A stretch of DNA of 63,712 nt from Dactylosporangium sucinum (GCF_014647515.1 NZ_BMPI01000006.1:8763-72474); one strand, 5' to 3'. Numbered from the stretch's first letter, positions 34,469-42,979 are shown. Notes: generated from the sequence alone by a model not told the origin. Numbers and translations: made by a program.

Positions 34469-35002
34469 TTACCAGACGTCTCCGTCGCGCCAGTCGCAGG
34501 CGATGAGCCCCGCGATGTCGACGCCGTCCTCGACCCTGAGCACGTAGGTGCTGTCATCGTCGTCGGGGGTGCGGGTGAGCCCGTCGGGAGCCAGGACCGC
34601 GGTCGGCCCCTCCCAACGGACCCACCCGCGCCGCCGGTAGAACTCCACGGCGCCCTCGGACGCCGACAACGCACCGATCGTGTATCCGCCGCGAACGATT
34701 CGCTCAACTTCGGCCATGACCCGCGCACCGTGCCCGTGTCGTTGCGGATGCGCGGCAACAGCCTCGACGTACCCCGCGCGCAGCGCCTTCCCCTGGTGGA
34801 ACAGCCGCCGCTGGACGACGGAGGCGTGCCCGACGAGCTGCTGGTCATCCTCGACGAGCACATGCAGCCCACCGAGCGCATGGTCCATGTCGTCGTCGCC
34901 GAACCGCCCGCCGAAGGCGGTGTCGAGCAGGCGGCGGATCCGGCGGTGCTCCTGGATCGCCAACGCCGAAGAATGCACAACGCGCACGTCCACGCATGCC
35001 AT
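34469..35002 (-). CDS. aac(2')-I: AAC(2')-I-like aminoglycoside 2'-N-acetyltransferase
   Basis: 177 residues. Colinear with the mycobacterial AAC(2') family: ALGGLHVLV near 41-49, HASVVQRRLFHQGKALRAGYVEAVA, the GNAT loop HPQRHGHGARVM, GALSASEGAVEFYRRRGWVRW, then WEGPTAVLAPDGLTRTPDDD and the terminal CDWRDGDVW. The family acetylates the 2'-amino group of gentamicin, tobramycin and related drugs with acetyl-CoA. Resistance in this host is a prediction only; many chromosomal copies are silent or have another substrate. It lies between an exporter operon and an integrase relic near a tRNA. Confidence 0.8.
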   Translation of the reverse strand: MACVDVRVVHSSALAIQEHRRIRRLLDTAFGGRFGDDDMDHALGGLHVLVEDDQQLVGHASVVQRRLFHQGKALRAGYVEAVAAHPQRHGHGARVMAEVERIVRGGYTIGALSASEGAVEFYRRRGWVRWEGPTAVLAPDGLTRTPDDDDSTYVLRVEDGVDIAGLIACDWRDGDVW

Positions 35003-35096
35003 GGTGCCATCGAGGCAACACGAGGCGCTCGGGAGTTCGTCCGTCTCGGTGTCAGCTCAGCGCCCGCACTCTCCGCTCCCCGCTCCCTCCGCGTGC

Positions 35097-35260
35097 CTGG
35101 TCGTGGCCCGCCGGCTCGGGCACGCCAACGCCAGCGTCACGACCAGTACGCCCGCGCGATGGACGGGGCCGACGACCAGGTGGCGGTGCACCTGGACAAG
35201 GTCGCCCGAGAGACTACGGGCCCGCGGCGGGCACGGAAGCCCCGCAAGAAGATCGAATAA
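35097..35260 (+). pseudogene. Frameshifted C-terminal tail of a tyrosine integrase
   Basis: LVVARRLGHANASVT in one frame continues one base later as DQYARAMDGADDQVAVHLDK and VARETTGPRR, ending TAA at 35258. LGHA and the tyrosine in DQYAR are the C-terminal active-site box of phage/AICE integrases; a one-base frameshift lies near 35139. The rest of the gene upstream is gone. The stop is 21 bases from the 3' end of a tRNA-Arg gene on the other strand, the classic position of an integrase beside its att site. Confidence 0.75.
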
Positions 35261-35281
35261 CCCCTGATCAAGCCCCTGACC

Positions 35282-35357
35282 TGGTGCCCCCGGCAGGATT
35301 CGAACCTGCGACACACGGTTTAGGAAACCGTTGCTCTATCCCCTGAGCTACGAGGGC
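35282..35357 (-). tRNA. tRNA-Arg (anticodon CCT), CCA encoded
   Basis: Reverse complement folds fully: acceptor GCCCTCG/CGGGGGC, D-stem GCTC/GAGC, anticodon stem ACGGT/ACCGT with loop TTCCTAA (anticodon CCT), T-stem GCAGG/CCTGC around TTCGAAT. The discriminator A and CCA are present in the DNA. The 3' end faces the integrase relic. Confidence 0.97.
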
Positions 35358-35928
35358 GCGGAGCACAGTGTACCGAGCCTGCCGTTGACCTGCTTCGGCA
35401 TATGTCGGCCGAGACACCCTCAGCTGGCCTCGGGCGTGTTTGTGCTGATGGGACGGCACGCCGGTCACACCATGCCGGTTTGCGACATGGCGATGTCCGT
35501 TCGGTCGCCGGCCTGACTCCCGTGGCTCGGGTTGGCACCGTCCGTTGAGTGCATGTCGAGCCTTCTGCCCGCAGCGACGACATCGAGGTCGAGGGCGTCG
35601 ACGTTCCGCCACGCTGTTCTGCGCACGTGACTGGGCCGGTTCAGTCGGGCCCGGTCAGGAGCGCGGTCGATCGGCCGGCTAGGCGGGCTGGGGTCGGTGA
35701 TTGGGTTCGCCGTTCACCGGTACGGGAGCCGTCACGGTCAGTAGGACCGGCGTGGCGGCTCCCCGCCGCTGCCCGTGACCTGTACCGGTCGCCGCTTCAG
35801 GCGCGAGGGCCGAGCGTTTCGTCATCGCTGCGGCGGCCACGAGGTCTCCGCTCGTCTTCTCCGGAGACCTCGCCATCACCGACGCCCGCCGGACCTGCAT
35901 CGAGGGCTCCGGCACTTCTGAACGCGGC
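35358..35928. other. 571-base gene-free region with structured DNA
   Basis: No frame here has a recognisable protein. It probably holds the tRNA promoter on its left side. A bulged inverted repeat spans 35716-35789: ACCGGTAC pairs with GTACCGGT, GTCACGG with CCGTGAC, and an inner GGCGG/CCGCC hairpin caps it. A second hairpin follows at 35840-35872. Either could be an RNA structure. Confidence 0.5.
35840..35872 (-). terminator. 11-bp hairpin downstream of the small secreted protein gene
   Basis: CGAGGTCTCCG, 11-base loop, CGGAGACCTCG, starting 57 bases after the stop at 35929. No T-run. Confidence 0.5.
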
Positions 35929-36156
35929 CTAGTACCCCGGGGCCCACAGAGCCCAGAGGTTGCCGCTCCCCCCGGTAGCCGGGGAACAGGAGTAGTAGTT
36001 CCAGAGCACGCCGGTGTACGTCTGGCCGACGTGGTTGCACGACTCTGCGCTGGGGTAGACGCCGTAGACGCCGGCGCTGGCCGGAGATGCGATGACGCCG
36101 CCGATGGCGACCGCTCCGGTGGCCACGACGGCGATTCTGAACAGGGCTCGTTTCAT
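35929..36156 (-). CDS. Small secreted protein with one probable disulfide
   Basis: 75 residues. A signal peptide (1-28, ending ASPASA) leaves a mature chain of about 47 residues with two cysteines (Cys40, Cys57) and many aromatic residues (NYYSCSP, LWALWAPGY). No family recognised; streptomycetes have many such small secreted proteins. GAGGAG is five bases before the ATG. Upstream DNA is unusually AT-rich (TTAACAAATAG). Confidence 0.65.
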   Translation of the reverse strand: MKRALFRIAVVATGAVAIGGVIASPASAGVYGVYPSAESCNHVGQTYTGVLWNYYSCSPATGGSGNLWALWAPGY

Positions 36157-36332
36157 AGCACTCCTCAGCTATGGGCCAACTCTTAGGTAAGTTAACAAAT
36201 AGTCGTCGATGTCTCAAGAGTGTCTCGGAACCACGGGTTCGGCTCGGTCTCGACCATGCATTGGCACCGGAAACGACGCAATCGCCGCCGTCCAGGGGCG
36301 ACGACGGCTGATCCAAGCCGTCGAGGCTGCGC

Positions 36333-37499
36333 TCACGTCGTCGCTCCGCTGGCTGCGCTCGCGATGAGGCCGGCGCGTTCCAGGCGGTCCAGCAGGCTCG
36401 GCTTGCGGGCGTGTTCCTGACGCAGCTGGTGGATCCGCCCGCGGAACGCCTTGCGCTGGCCGTCGCGTTCGCCGAGTGCCTCCAGGTCGACCAGCAGCGC
36501 GACCGCCGCGTCGTACTCCTTCGGCTTCTTGGTCGCGATCAGCTCCGCCACCTGCCGCCACGCCCGCTCCGGGTCCGCGGCCAGCGCGTCGAGGCGCTGC
36601 TCGCGGGCGGCCGCGGCCGCTGCCTCCCGGCGGGCCTGTTCGGCCGCCTTACGCTCTTCGGCCAGTCGCTGCCGGTCCGCCCAGCGCGTCTCGGCACCGG
36701 CCAGCAACTCGCCCACCGTCCGGCCGCCGCGCACGGCCTCCGGTGCCGTCCCGCCGCCGTACCGGCGCAGCAGCTCGGCGCGCAGGTGCGTGCCGTCGCC
36801 GCGCAGCAGCCGCACGATGGCCTGGTCCTTGTCCGCCTCCGGCAGCCGTCGCACCCACTTGGTCAGCGCTGCCGCCGAAGGCGCCTTCGTGGTCAGGGGC
36901 GCGCTGGCCCGGGCCGCGGTGTCGAGCAGGTCCTGGTCCAGGCGCAGGAAGTCGGCGAGGCTGCGCAGCGGCCCGGACAGCTCGGCGAGGCCGGGCGGGA
37001 CGGCCGGCTCCAACTCGTCCTCGTCCAGCTCCCGGTCCTGCACGCACAACAGCCACGCCAGGTACAGCAGCCGGTTGTCGCCGGCGGCCAGCTCCGCCCG
37101 GACCGGAACGATCGACGCCAGTGCGGCTTCGTCGTCCCACCACTCTTCGTCGCCGTCCTCGTCCCTGCTGTACAGGTCGAGGATCACGTGCTCGTCCGTG
37201 GCCCACGAGGACGCGGAGTGACCCACGCAGTACGTCGCCGCGAGATCCGGATCCAGCAGTTGTACCGGCAGCCGCAGCGCGATCCGGCGAGTGCCCCAGT
37301 TCGCGAGGTACAGGTGGGCGTCGAAGTACCGCTCCATCCACTGGCGCGGGTCGGCCTTCAGGTCACCCCACTGGTAGTCGTTGACGAAGCTCGACGCGCT
37401 GATCCGGCCACGTGTCGACACCGCCCGCAGCTCGCCCTGCTCGGCCGCCGTCAGCTGCCGGTCGATCGCCACGAACTCGTAGTACTGATACTCGCTCAC
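36333..37499 (-). CDS. YQYYEF-type hypothetical protein
   Basis: 388 residues, starting MSEYQYYEFVAIDRQLTAAE. Conserved-looking blocks include FVNDYQWGDLKADPRQWMER, YFDAHLYLANWGTRRIALRL and, at the C-terminus, a basic helix followed by ELIATKKPKEYDAAVALLVD. I recall homologues annotated only as hypothetical, some near SWIM zinc-finger genes, but no such partner is present here. A coiled coil (about 270-300, alanine/arginine/glutamate) is visible. GTG start at 37499, four bases after a short upstream frame. Function unknown. Confidence 0.65.
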   Translation of the reverse strand: MSEYQYYEFVAIDRQLTAAEQGELRAVSTRGRISASSFVNDYQWGDLKADPRQWMERYFDAHLYLANWGTRRIALRLPVQLLDPDLAATYCVGHSASSWATDEHVILDLYSRDEDGDEEWWDDEAALASIVPVRAELAAGDNRLLYLAWLLCVQDRELDEDELEPAVPPGLAELSGPLRSLADFLRLDQDLLDTAARASAPLTTKAPSAAALTKWVRRLPEADKDQAIVRLLRGDGTHLRAELLRRYGGGTAPEAVRGGRTVGELLAGAETRWADRQRLAEERKAAEQARREAAAAAAREQRLDALAADPERAWRQVAELIATKKPKEYDAAVALLVDLEALGERDGQRKAFRGRIHQLRQEHARKPSLLDRLERAGLIASAASGATT

Positions 37500-37502
37500 A
37501 GG

Positions 37503-37640
37503 TCATCCGCCCCAGTGCCGGTACGCCTCGATCCACCGCGCACCGTCAGGCGGCGGATCGGGCAAGGGAAGGTCCAGGATCGCAACCGCTTGCTCCCGGC
37601 CCGGTGGCAGATCGCCACGCGGAAGGATAGCCCCGGCCAT
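37503..37640 (-). CDS. Possible 45-residue ORF upstream of the YQYYEF gene
   Basis: ATG at 37640, proline-rich: MAGAILPRGDLPPGREQA, then ILDLPLPDPPPDGARW and YRHWGG, stop four bases before the next start. No homology recognised and no clear ribosome-binding site. The tight spacing suggests a leader or the relic of a lost partner gene. Weak call. Confidence 0.3.
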   Translation of the reverse strand: MAGAILPRGDLPPGREQAVAILDLPLPDPPPDGARWIEAYRHWGG

Positions 37641-37714
37641 CGACGGACTCCCGATCGGCGTCTGCGGCTGGACTGCTTTGCCGTGCACGTGTTCTGCACA
37701 ATCGTGGGAATGAC

Positions 37715-37746
37715 GGCGGCCCGGAGGCAACTGCCTCCGGGCCGCC
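37715..37746 (-). terminator. Perfect 15-bp hairpin after the subtilase gene
   Basis: GGCGGCCCGGAGGCA, two-base spacer, exact complement. Begins 16 bases beyond the stop at 37762 on the minus strand, followed there by GTCATTCCC. Confidence 0.75.
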
Positions 37747-37761
37747 ACTTTCGGTCGGCTG

Positions 37762-39822
37762 TCAGGTGAACATGAAGTTCGCGGTGTGGGTGGTGCCGTC
37801 GATCAGCGTGACGACGAGCTGCCCGCACGTCTTCGCCTGGGTCTTCTGGGTCTTCCAGACGTAGTTGTACTGGTCGGAGGCCGCGTCGTAGGTCAGCGAG
37901 CTCGAACCCGCCGTGACCGTCGCCTCCACCGGGTCCTGCGGTGCCGACGTGTCACACGCCACCGGCTGCATCGTCGGGGCGCCGCCGGTGAAGATGTTCA
38001 GGCCCTGGTTGCCGGAGAGGCCGAACTTCACCGGGATCGCGCTGCCGGCCTTCACGACGTTGAGCTTGTCGACGTTGATCGGCGAGCCGAAGTCGCGCCA
38101 GCCGAACACCACCTGGTAGGTGGCGCTGACCGGGGCCGCCGTGTTGCCGGCGCGGTCACGGGCGCCGGAGCACGTGGCGGTGAAGTAGCCGACCTGCGGG
38201 CCGCCGGTGACGGACAGGGTCGCGGTCTTCGCCACGCCGCTGTCGGCGTCGGTCGTCGTGCAGGAGGGCGTCACCGAGGTACCCAGCGTGATCCGCTGGC
38301 CCTGGGTGACGCCGGCGACCGCCACGGTCGGCGGGGTCACGTCTTCCGCCTCGGTGACGGCCTTGTAGGCGTTGACCAGGCCGTGTCCGAAGAAGCCGTT
38401 GACCGACGGGTTCGCGGGGTCCACCTTGCACCGGCCCTGGGTGTAGTCGGTGCCGGAGGTCGGGCAGGCAAGCGGGATCGCCTGCTTGCGCAGCAGTTCC
38501 GCGATGTAGTCGGGGGTTGCGCCCGGGTGCTTGGACACCAGCAGCGCGGCGACGCCCGCGACGTGCGGCGACGCCATCGAGGTGCCCGAGAGCGTCCGGT
38601 AGCTGCTGACCCCGGTGGACGGGGAGGTGGAGTAGATGCTCGAACCTGGTGCGGCCACGTCCACCGCCCCGAGACCGAAGCTCGAGAAGGACGACCGGGC
38701 CGGCTGCGTGGTCAGGCCCGGCGCCCACGGCCCGACGGCCGCCGCGGGGGCGGTCGGCTGGGTCGTGGAGGAGACCGACACCACGCCGGGCAGCTCGCTC
38801 GGCAGGTTGAGGCAGCTCGGGTCGAGCGTGCGGCGCACCGGCGTGGTGTCGTCGGGGCTCGTCGTGTCCACCGTCTTGTTGCTGAGGTCCTGGTTCTCGT
38901 TGCCCGCCGCCGCGATGTTGAGGATGCCGTTGGCGGTGGTGTAGCCCACTGCTCGACGGACCGCCTCGACGACCGGCGCCTGGTCGGCCTGGCTGTCGCA
39001 CCAGTACAGCCACGGGTCGATGTAGTAGCTGTTGTTGGTGACCTGGATGCCGTGCTCCGCCGCCCAGACGAAGCCGCAGATGGCGTACTCCGGGTAGATG
39101 AAGCCGTCGGAGTTGACCACCTTGATGGAGGCCAGCTTCACGCCGGGCGCGACGCCGACGATGCCGACGCCGTTCTTGGCCGAGGCGATGGTCCCGGCCA
39201 CGTGCGTCCCGTGGTAGTCGGCGGTCAGGCTGGTGGGTCGCCACGCGCCGGGCGTCGTGTCGGGAGCGCCGGTGCCGACGCAGTTGACGGACTTCGACTG
39301 GTCCACCACCGGCGCAAGGTCCTGGTGGTTGGCGTCGATGCCGTCGTCGAGGACGCCGACCGTGACGGTCGCGCTGCCGAGGCCGACTTCATGCGCCGCG
39401 CGCGCGCCGATGAGGACCATGTCGCTCTGGCGCGTCGTGTTCTCCATCGCGTCCGGCGCGTAGTCCTCGACGGCCTCGCCGTCCTCGGCCAGGGCGGGCA
39501 GGGCCGCGGTCCGGGTCGCGCCGACGGAGAGGACGGCGTCGCCGTGGGCGGCGCCCTTCACCGCCTGGACGAACGAGGGGTTGGTGGAGCGTGCGATGAC
39601 CACGCCGATCTGGGCGTACGACACCGTCACCGTGCCGCCGGCCGCGGTGACGGCGGCGGCGGCGTCCGCCGTCCGCTCCTTGCTCACCGCGTTGACGACG
39701 TAGCTGAGGTTAGGGCCGGTGGTTTCGGCCGTCGCGGCCACGGGCGCGATTGTCACGCCCACCACGACGGTCGTTGCCGCTGTCGCGGCGAACAGGGCAT
39801 ACCTGGGTAACCGGGAGTTCAA
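37762..39822 (-). CDS. Secreted S8 subtilisin-like serine protease with PxKF tail
   Basis: 686 residues. Signal peptide (1-32), a propeptide-like region (about 35-130), and the S8 domain with Asp159 (GVLDDGID), His204 (HGTHVAG) and the serine in GTSMASPHVAG near residue 418: the full catalytic triad. The C-terminus has an immunoglobulin-like segment (about 500-570) and a PxKF domain (AIPVKFGLSG ... YNYVWKT ... CGQLVVTL). TTG start at 39822 is supported by AGGAGG six bases upstream. Probably a degradative exoprotease; PxKF may anchor it to a surface. Confidence 0.87.
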   Translation of the reverse strand: MNSRLPRYALFAATAATTVVVGVTIAPVAATAETTGPNLSYVVNAVSKERTADAAAAVTAAGGTVTVSYAQIGVVIARSTNPSFVQAVKGAAHGDAVLSVGATRTAALPALAEDGEAVEDYAPDAMENTTRQSDMVLIGARAAHEVGLGSATVTVGVLDDGIDANHQDLAPVVDQSKSVNCVGTGAPDTTPGAWRPTSLTADYHGTHVAGTIASAKNGVGIVGVAPGVKLASIKVVNSDGFIYPEYAICGFVWAAEHGIQVTNNSYYIDPWLYWCDSQADQAPVVEAVRRAVGYTTANGILNIAAAGNENQDLSNKTVDTTSPDDTTPVRRTLDPSCLNLPSELPGVVSVSSTTQPTAPAAAVGPWAPGLTTQPARSSFSSFGLGAVDVAAPGSSIYSTSPSTGVSSYRTLSGTSMASPHVAGVAALLVSKHPGATPDYIAELLRKQAIPLACPTSGTDYTQGRCKVDPANPSVNGFFGHGLVNAYKAVTEAEDVTPPTVAVAGVTQGQRITLGTSVTPSCTTTDADSGVAKTATLSVTGGPQVGYFTATCSGARDRAGNTAAPVSATYQVVFGWRDFGSPINVDKLNVVKAGSAIPVKFGLSGNQGLNIFTGGAPTMQPVACDTSAPQDPVEATVTAGSSSLTYDAASDQYNYVWKTQKTQAKTCGQLVVTLIDGTTHTANFMFT

Positions 39823-40071
39823 TCCTGGCCTCCTGCGAAACGGGGGTAACCCGTGTTGTGATCGGGGTTCGGTGATCGTATTGGTGCGGCCAGCCGAAAT
39901 TCACTCGTCTGTACGGCGGATGGTCACTACCGCTCGGGAACACCTATTTCTCCGGGTCCGGCCGAACGCGGCCTAAGGGCTTCTGCCGTGGCGATGAGTT
40001 CGCCTATGAAGCGTGAAAACGCGCTATGTCGAAATGCAATGTGGCTGCCTTCCACCCCAACCAGGCCCACG

Positions 40072-40101
40072 CATGGTGTATAGTGAAGTCACTACACCAT
40101 G
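40072..40101. promoter_or_regulatory. MarR operator overlapping a -10 element
   Basis: CATGGTGTA-N12-TACACCATG with an inner TAGTG/CACTA repeat. A -10-like TATAGT (40079-40084) lies inside, so bound repressor would block transcription. 17 bases before the MarR start. Confidence 0.7.
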
Positions 40102-40118
40102 TAGGAGGCTCACCAATC

Positions 40119-40556
40119 ATGGCCGATCAGGCGGCGCGGGAACGGGCGCTCGGGCTTGTGCTGGAGCTTGTCGTCCTGCTTGGGCAGGACATGAGCAAGC
40201 GGCTTGAGCAGGACCATCTCAGTGACAGCCGGGCCGGGGTGCTCTGGACCATCCGGCAACAGGGGCCCATGACGCAGCGGGAGCTGGCCGCCGCTCGGCA
40301 CGTCACGCCGCGGAACGTCACCGGGCTCGTGGACGGGCTCGAGGCCGCCGGCCTGGTCCGGCGGACGCCGCACCCCACCGATCGGCGGGCCACGCTCGTC
40401 GAGCTCACCGGCGCCGGGACCGACATCGTCGAGCGATTAGAGCGGGAGCAGCTGGAGTTCACCACGCTGCTGTTCGACGGGATGCCGCAGGAGCAGTTCG
40501 AATCACTCACCCGAGGGCTGGACGAGATCGTCGGCAGGATCAAGGGGGCGCTGTGA
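40119..40556 (+). CDS. MarR-family transcriptional regulator
   Basis: 145 residues. A helical N-terminal dimer region, then the winged helix GPMTQRELAAARHVTPRNVT, LVDGLEAAGLVRRTPHPTDR and the wing DRRATLVELTGAG. MarR proteins respond to phenolics or oxidants. AGGAGG is 11 bases upstream of the ATG. The stop overlaps the next start (GTGA at 40553-40556), so regulator and membrane protein are one operon. Confidence 0.88.
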   Translation: MADQAARERALGLVLELVVLLGQDMSKRLEQDHLSDSRAGVLWTIRQQGPMTQRELAAARHVTPRNVTGLVDGLEAAGLVRRTPHPTDRRATLVELTGAGTDIVERLEREQLEFTTLLFDGMPQEQFESLTRGLDEIVGRIKGAL

Positions 40557-41095
40557 GCAGGTGGTTGGCCTACGAGTCGCGGATGTGGCTCAGCCTGTAC
40601 CGCTGGATTCGCCGTCAGGGGCCCAGTGGGTATACCTACATCAAGCCGCTCAACGCCGTGCTCTGGGCCTTCATCATCGTCTCCGCGGTGGAGACCGTTG
40701 CCCTGCACCTCATTCTGCCGTGGAAGATTGTGCGGATCATCGTCGATGTGTTGTCCGTCTACGGGCTGGTCTGGATGTTCGGGATTCTCGCCGGATACAA
40801 GGTCAATCCGCACACGATCGACGGCGACGGCATTCGGCTGCGGCAAGGGTTCTTCGTCGAGGAGTTCGTGCCCTGGGACGCGTTGAGCACGGCAAGGGTC
40901 GGCAAGCGATACCACTCCGAGAACAAGATGCGCCTCGTCGACGGGCAGACCGTTTCGCTGGTCGTGTCCGGGCAGACCAACGTCGAGTTGCACACCGCGG
41001 ACGGCGGGCTCATTCGCTTCTACGCCGACGAGCCGGATGCGTTTGCAGCAGCGCTCGAGCGCGAGCTTCCCTTACGGCCGCCGTCAGGGTCGTGA
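40553..41095 (+). CDS. Membrane protein with PH-like C-terminal domain
   Basis: 180 residues. Two helices at about 33-56 and 60-82 (VLWAFIIVSAVETVALHLIL), then a soluble domain (about 88-175) with NPHTIDGDGIRLRQGFF, which resembles bacterial PH/YdbS-like sequence. Function unknown. Coupled to MarR. Its last 86 bases overlap the NhaA-DsbA gene on the opposite strand, a long convergent overlap that may regulate one gene by antisense. Confidence 0.6.
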   Translation: MSRWLAYESRMWLSLYRWIRRQGPSGYTYIKPLNAVLWAFIIVSAVETVALHLILPWKIVRIIVDVLSVYGLVWMFGILAGYKVNPHTIDGDGIRLRQGFFVEEFVPWDALSTARVGKRYHSENKMRLVDGQTVSLVVSGQTNVELHTADGGLIRFYADEPDAFAAALERELPLRPPSGS

Positions 41096-42932
41096 TGTCG
41101 TAGGCGCCGTAGTGGCGGCGGCCGTTGATGAAGAACGTCGGGGTGCCGCTCACGCCGCTCAGGTCGGCCGACTCCAGGTCCTGCGCGACCCGCGGCTCGT
41201 GGACGTGCCGCATCAGGTCCTCGTGGAAGCGCTCGGAGTCCAGGCCCAGCTGGTCCGCGTACCGCAACAGGTCGGCCGGCCGCAGCTCGTCCTGATGCGC
41301 CAGCAGCAGGTCGTGCATCGCCCAGAACCCGCCCTGCGCGGCGGCTGCCTCCGACGCCTCGGCGGCCAGCTGCGCAAGCGGGTGCACGTCACCGAGCGGG
41401 AGGTGGCGCCAGACGTACTGCAGGTCGGCGTCCGCCAGCAGCTCGCGGACGGCGGGTTCGGCCTGGCCGCAGTACGGGCACTGGAAGTCGCCGTACTCGA
41501 CGACGGTCACCGACGCGGTCGCGGCGCCGCGGACGTGGTCGCGCTCCTCGTCGACCGCCGGGATGAGGTCGACCAGCTGCTCCACGTCGCCGAGGAGTGC
41601 TCGCGCGCGCCGGTGTTTCGGGAGGAGGGCGGTCATGCGATACACCAGCCACGTCAGCGTCGACGCGAGCACCGCGGCCGACAGGACGCCGATCTTGGCC
41701 TCGGCGAGCTCGTCCGGGCGGTCCTCGAACGCGAGGCTCGCGATCAGCAGGGCGACCGTGAACCCGATGCCGGCGATCGTGCCGCTGCCCAGCACGCCGG
41801 CCCAGCCGACCGCGGGGCGGATGCGGCCGCCGGACAGCGCCGAGACCAGCCAGGACGTGCCGGCCACGGCGATCGGCTTGCCGATGACATAGCCGGCGAT
41901 GATTCCCAGGGTGATGGGCGAGGTGAATGCGCGGGCGAGAAATGATCCATCGATGGCGATGCCGGCGTTGGCCAGGCCGAAGAGCGGGACGATCAGGTAG
42001 CTGCTCCACGGGTGGTACAGGCGCTGGAGGCGGTCGTTCGGCGACAGCGTCTGCGTGAGGCCGAGGCTGGCGGTGCGGGCCAGCTCGGCCGTCGGCTGCT
42101 CGCGGAACAGCTTGAACAGGCCGCTCGCCGCTTCGAGGGCGGTCCGGGCGGGCGTGTACGCGGTGGCGGTCAGTCCGATCGCCAGGCCGGCCACGACGGG
42201 ATCGACGCCGCTCTCCATCAGGCACAGCCAGAGCAGGATGCCGAGCGCGGCGTACGCGGCGGCGCGGCGCACGCCGAGCGCGCGCAGCCCCAGGATGCCG
42301 GCGAAGACGACGACCGCGAACAGCAGCGGCGTGAACGCGATCGCTTCGGAGTACGCCGTGGCGATGACGACCAGCGCTATCAGGTCATCGACGACGAACA
42401 CTGTCAGGAGGAACACGCGGACCTGGTCGGGGACACCCCGGCCGAGCAGGGCGAGGAGGCCGAGGGCCAGCGCGGTGTCGGTCGACATGGCCACGCCCCA
42501 GCCGACGAGGCCCGCGCCGCCTGCATGACCGGCACCGGCGAACGCGTTGACGGCCAGGTAGATGGCGACCGGAATGATCATCCCCAGCACGCCGGCCAGG
42601 CCGGGCAGCAGGAAGCGGCGGCGGTCGCGCAGGTCGCCGAGGTCGAGCTCGCGGCGCGCCTCCAGGCCGACGACCAGGAAGAACAGGGTCATCAGGCCGC
42701 TGTTGACCCACGTGCGCAGGTCCAGCGCGAGCTCCGCGCCGCCCAGCCGGACGCTGAGCGTTGTGCTCCAGATCCGGTCGTACGAGCTGAGATCGACGTT
42801 CGCCCACACCAGCGCGACGACGATCGCCGCTACGAGCACGCCTGCGCTGCCGGCTTCGGTGCGCACGAATGCCCGCAACGGCGCCGTCACATCGCGTCGC
42901 CAGAGCGTTCGCCCAGTCGCCCCGTCGGCCAC
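41010..42932 (-). CDS. Na+/H+ antiporter NhaA fused to a DsbA-like domain
   Basis: 640 residues. Residues 1-440 are NhaA: FFLVVGLEARRELDLGDLRD, AMSTDTALALGLLALLG and VVDDLIALVVIATAY with the ion-binding pair Asp182/Asp183. After a cytosolic linker (about 440-470) comes a DsbA/thioredoxin-fold domain with a CPYC active site (Cys485, Cys488), HPLAQLAAEASEAAA and the cis-proline segment SGVSGTPTFFINGRRHYGAY. Fusion NhaA-DsbA proteins are known in actinobacteria; redox control of the antiporter is an inference. The gene overlaps the rightward neighbour by 86 bases. Confidence 0.88.
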   Translation of the reverse strand: MADGATGRTLWRRDVTAPLRAFVRTEAGSAGVLVAAIVVALVWANVDLSSYDRIWSTTLSVRLGGAELALDLRTWVNSGLMTLFFLVVGLEARRELDLGDLRDRRRFLLPGLAGVLGMIIPVAIYLAVNAFAGAGHAGGAGLVGWGVAMSTDTALALGLLALLGRGVPDQVRVFLLTVFVVDDLIALVVIATAYSEAIAFTPLLFAVVVFAGILGLRALGVRRAAAYAALGILLWLCLMESGVDPVVAGLAIGLTATAYTPARTALEAASGLFKLFREQPTAELARTASLGLTQTLSPNDRLQRLYHPWSSYLIVPLFGLANAGIAIDGSFLARAFTSPITLGIIAGYVIGKPIAVAGTSWLVSALSGGRIRPAVGWAGVLGSGTIAGIGFTVALLIASLAFEDRPDELAEAKIGVLSAAVLASTLTWLVYRMTALLPKHRRARALLGDVEQLVDLIPAVDEERDHVRGAATASVTVVEYGDFQCPYCGQAEPAVRELLADADLQYVWRHLPLGDVHPLAQLAAEASEAAAAQGGFWAMHDLLLAHQDELRPADLLRYADQLGLDSERFHEDLMRHVHEPRVAQDLESADLSGVSGTPTFFINGRRHYGAYDITTLTAAVREARARALLQTHPARRRRSE

Positions 42933-42979
42933 AGCGGCCCAGCCTATGCCGCAGCCGACGGGTTCACCTGGCGTTCTCG

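Noticed and set aside
35282..35357. A second att copy matching the tRNA-Arg 3' end
   Set aside because: I looked for the T-loop and acceptor 3' end (GATTCGAACCTGC) elsewhere by eye and saw none, so no right boundary of an element is claimed.
36333..37499. SWIM zinc-finger protein
   Set aside because: No CxC...CxH SWIM motif is present in the protein; only a vague memory links the family to SWIM genes.
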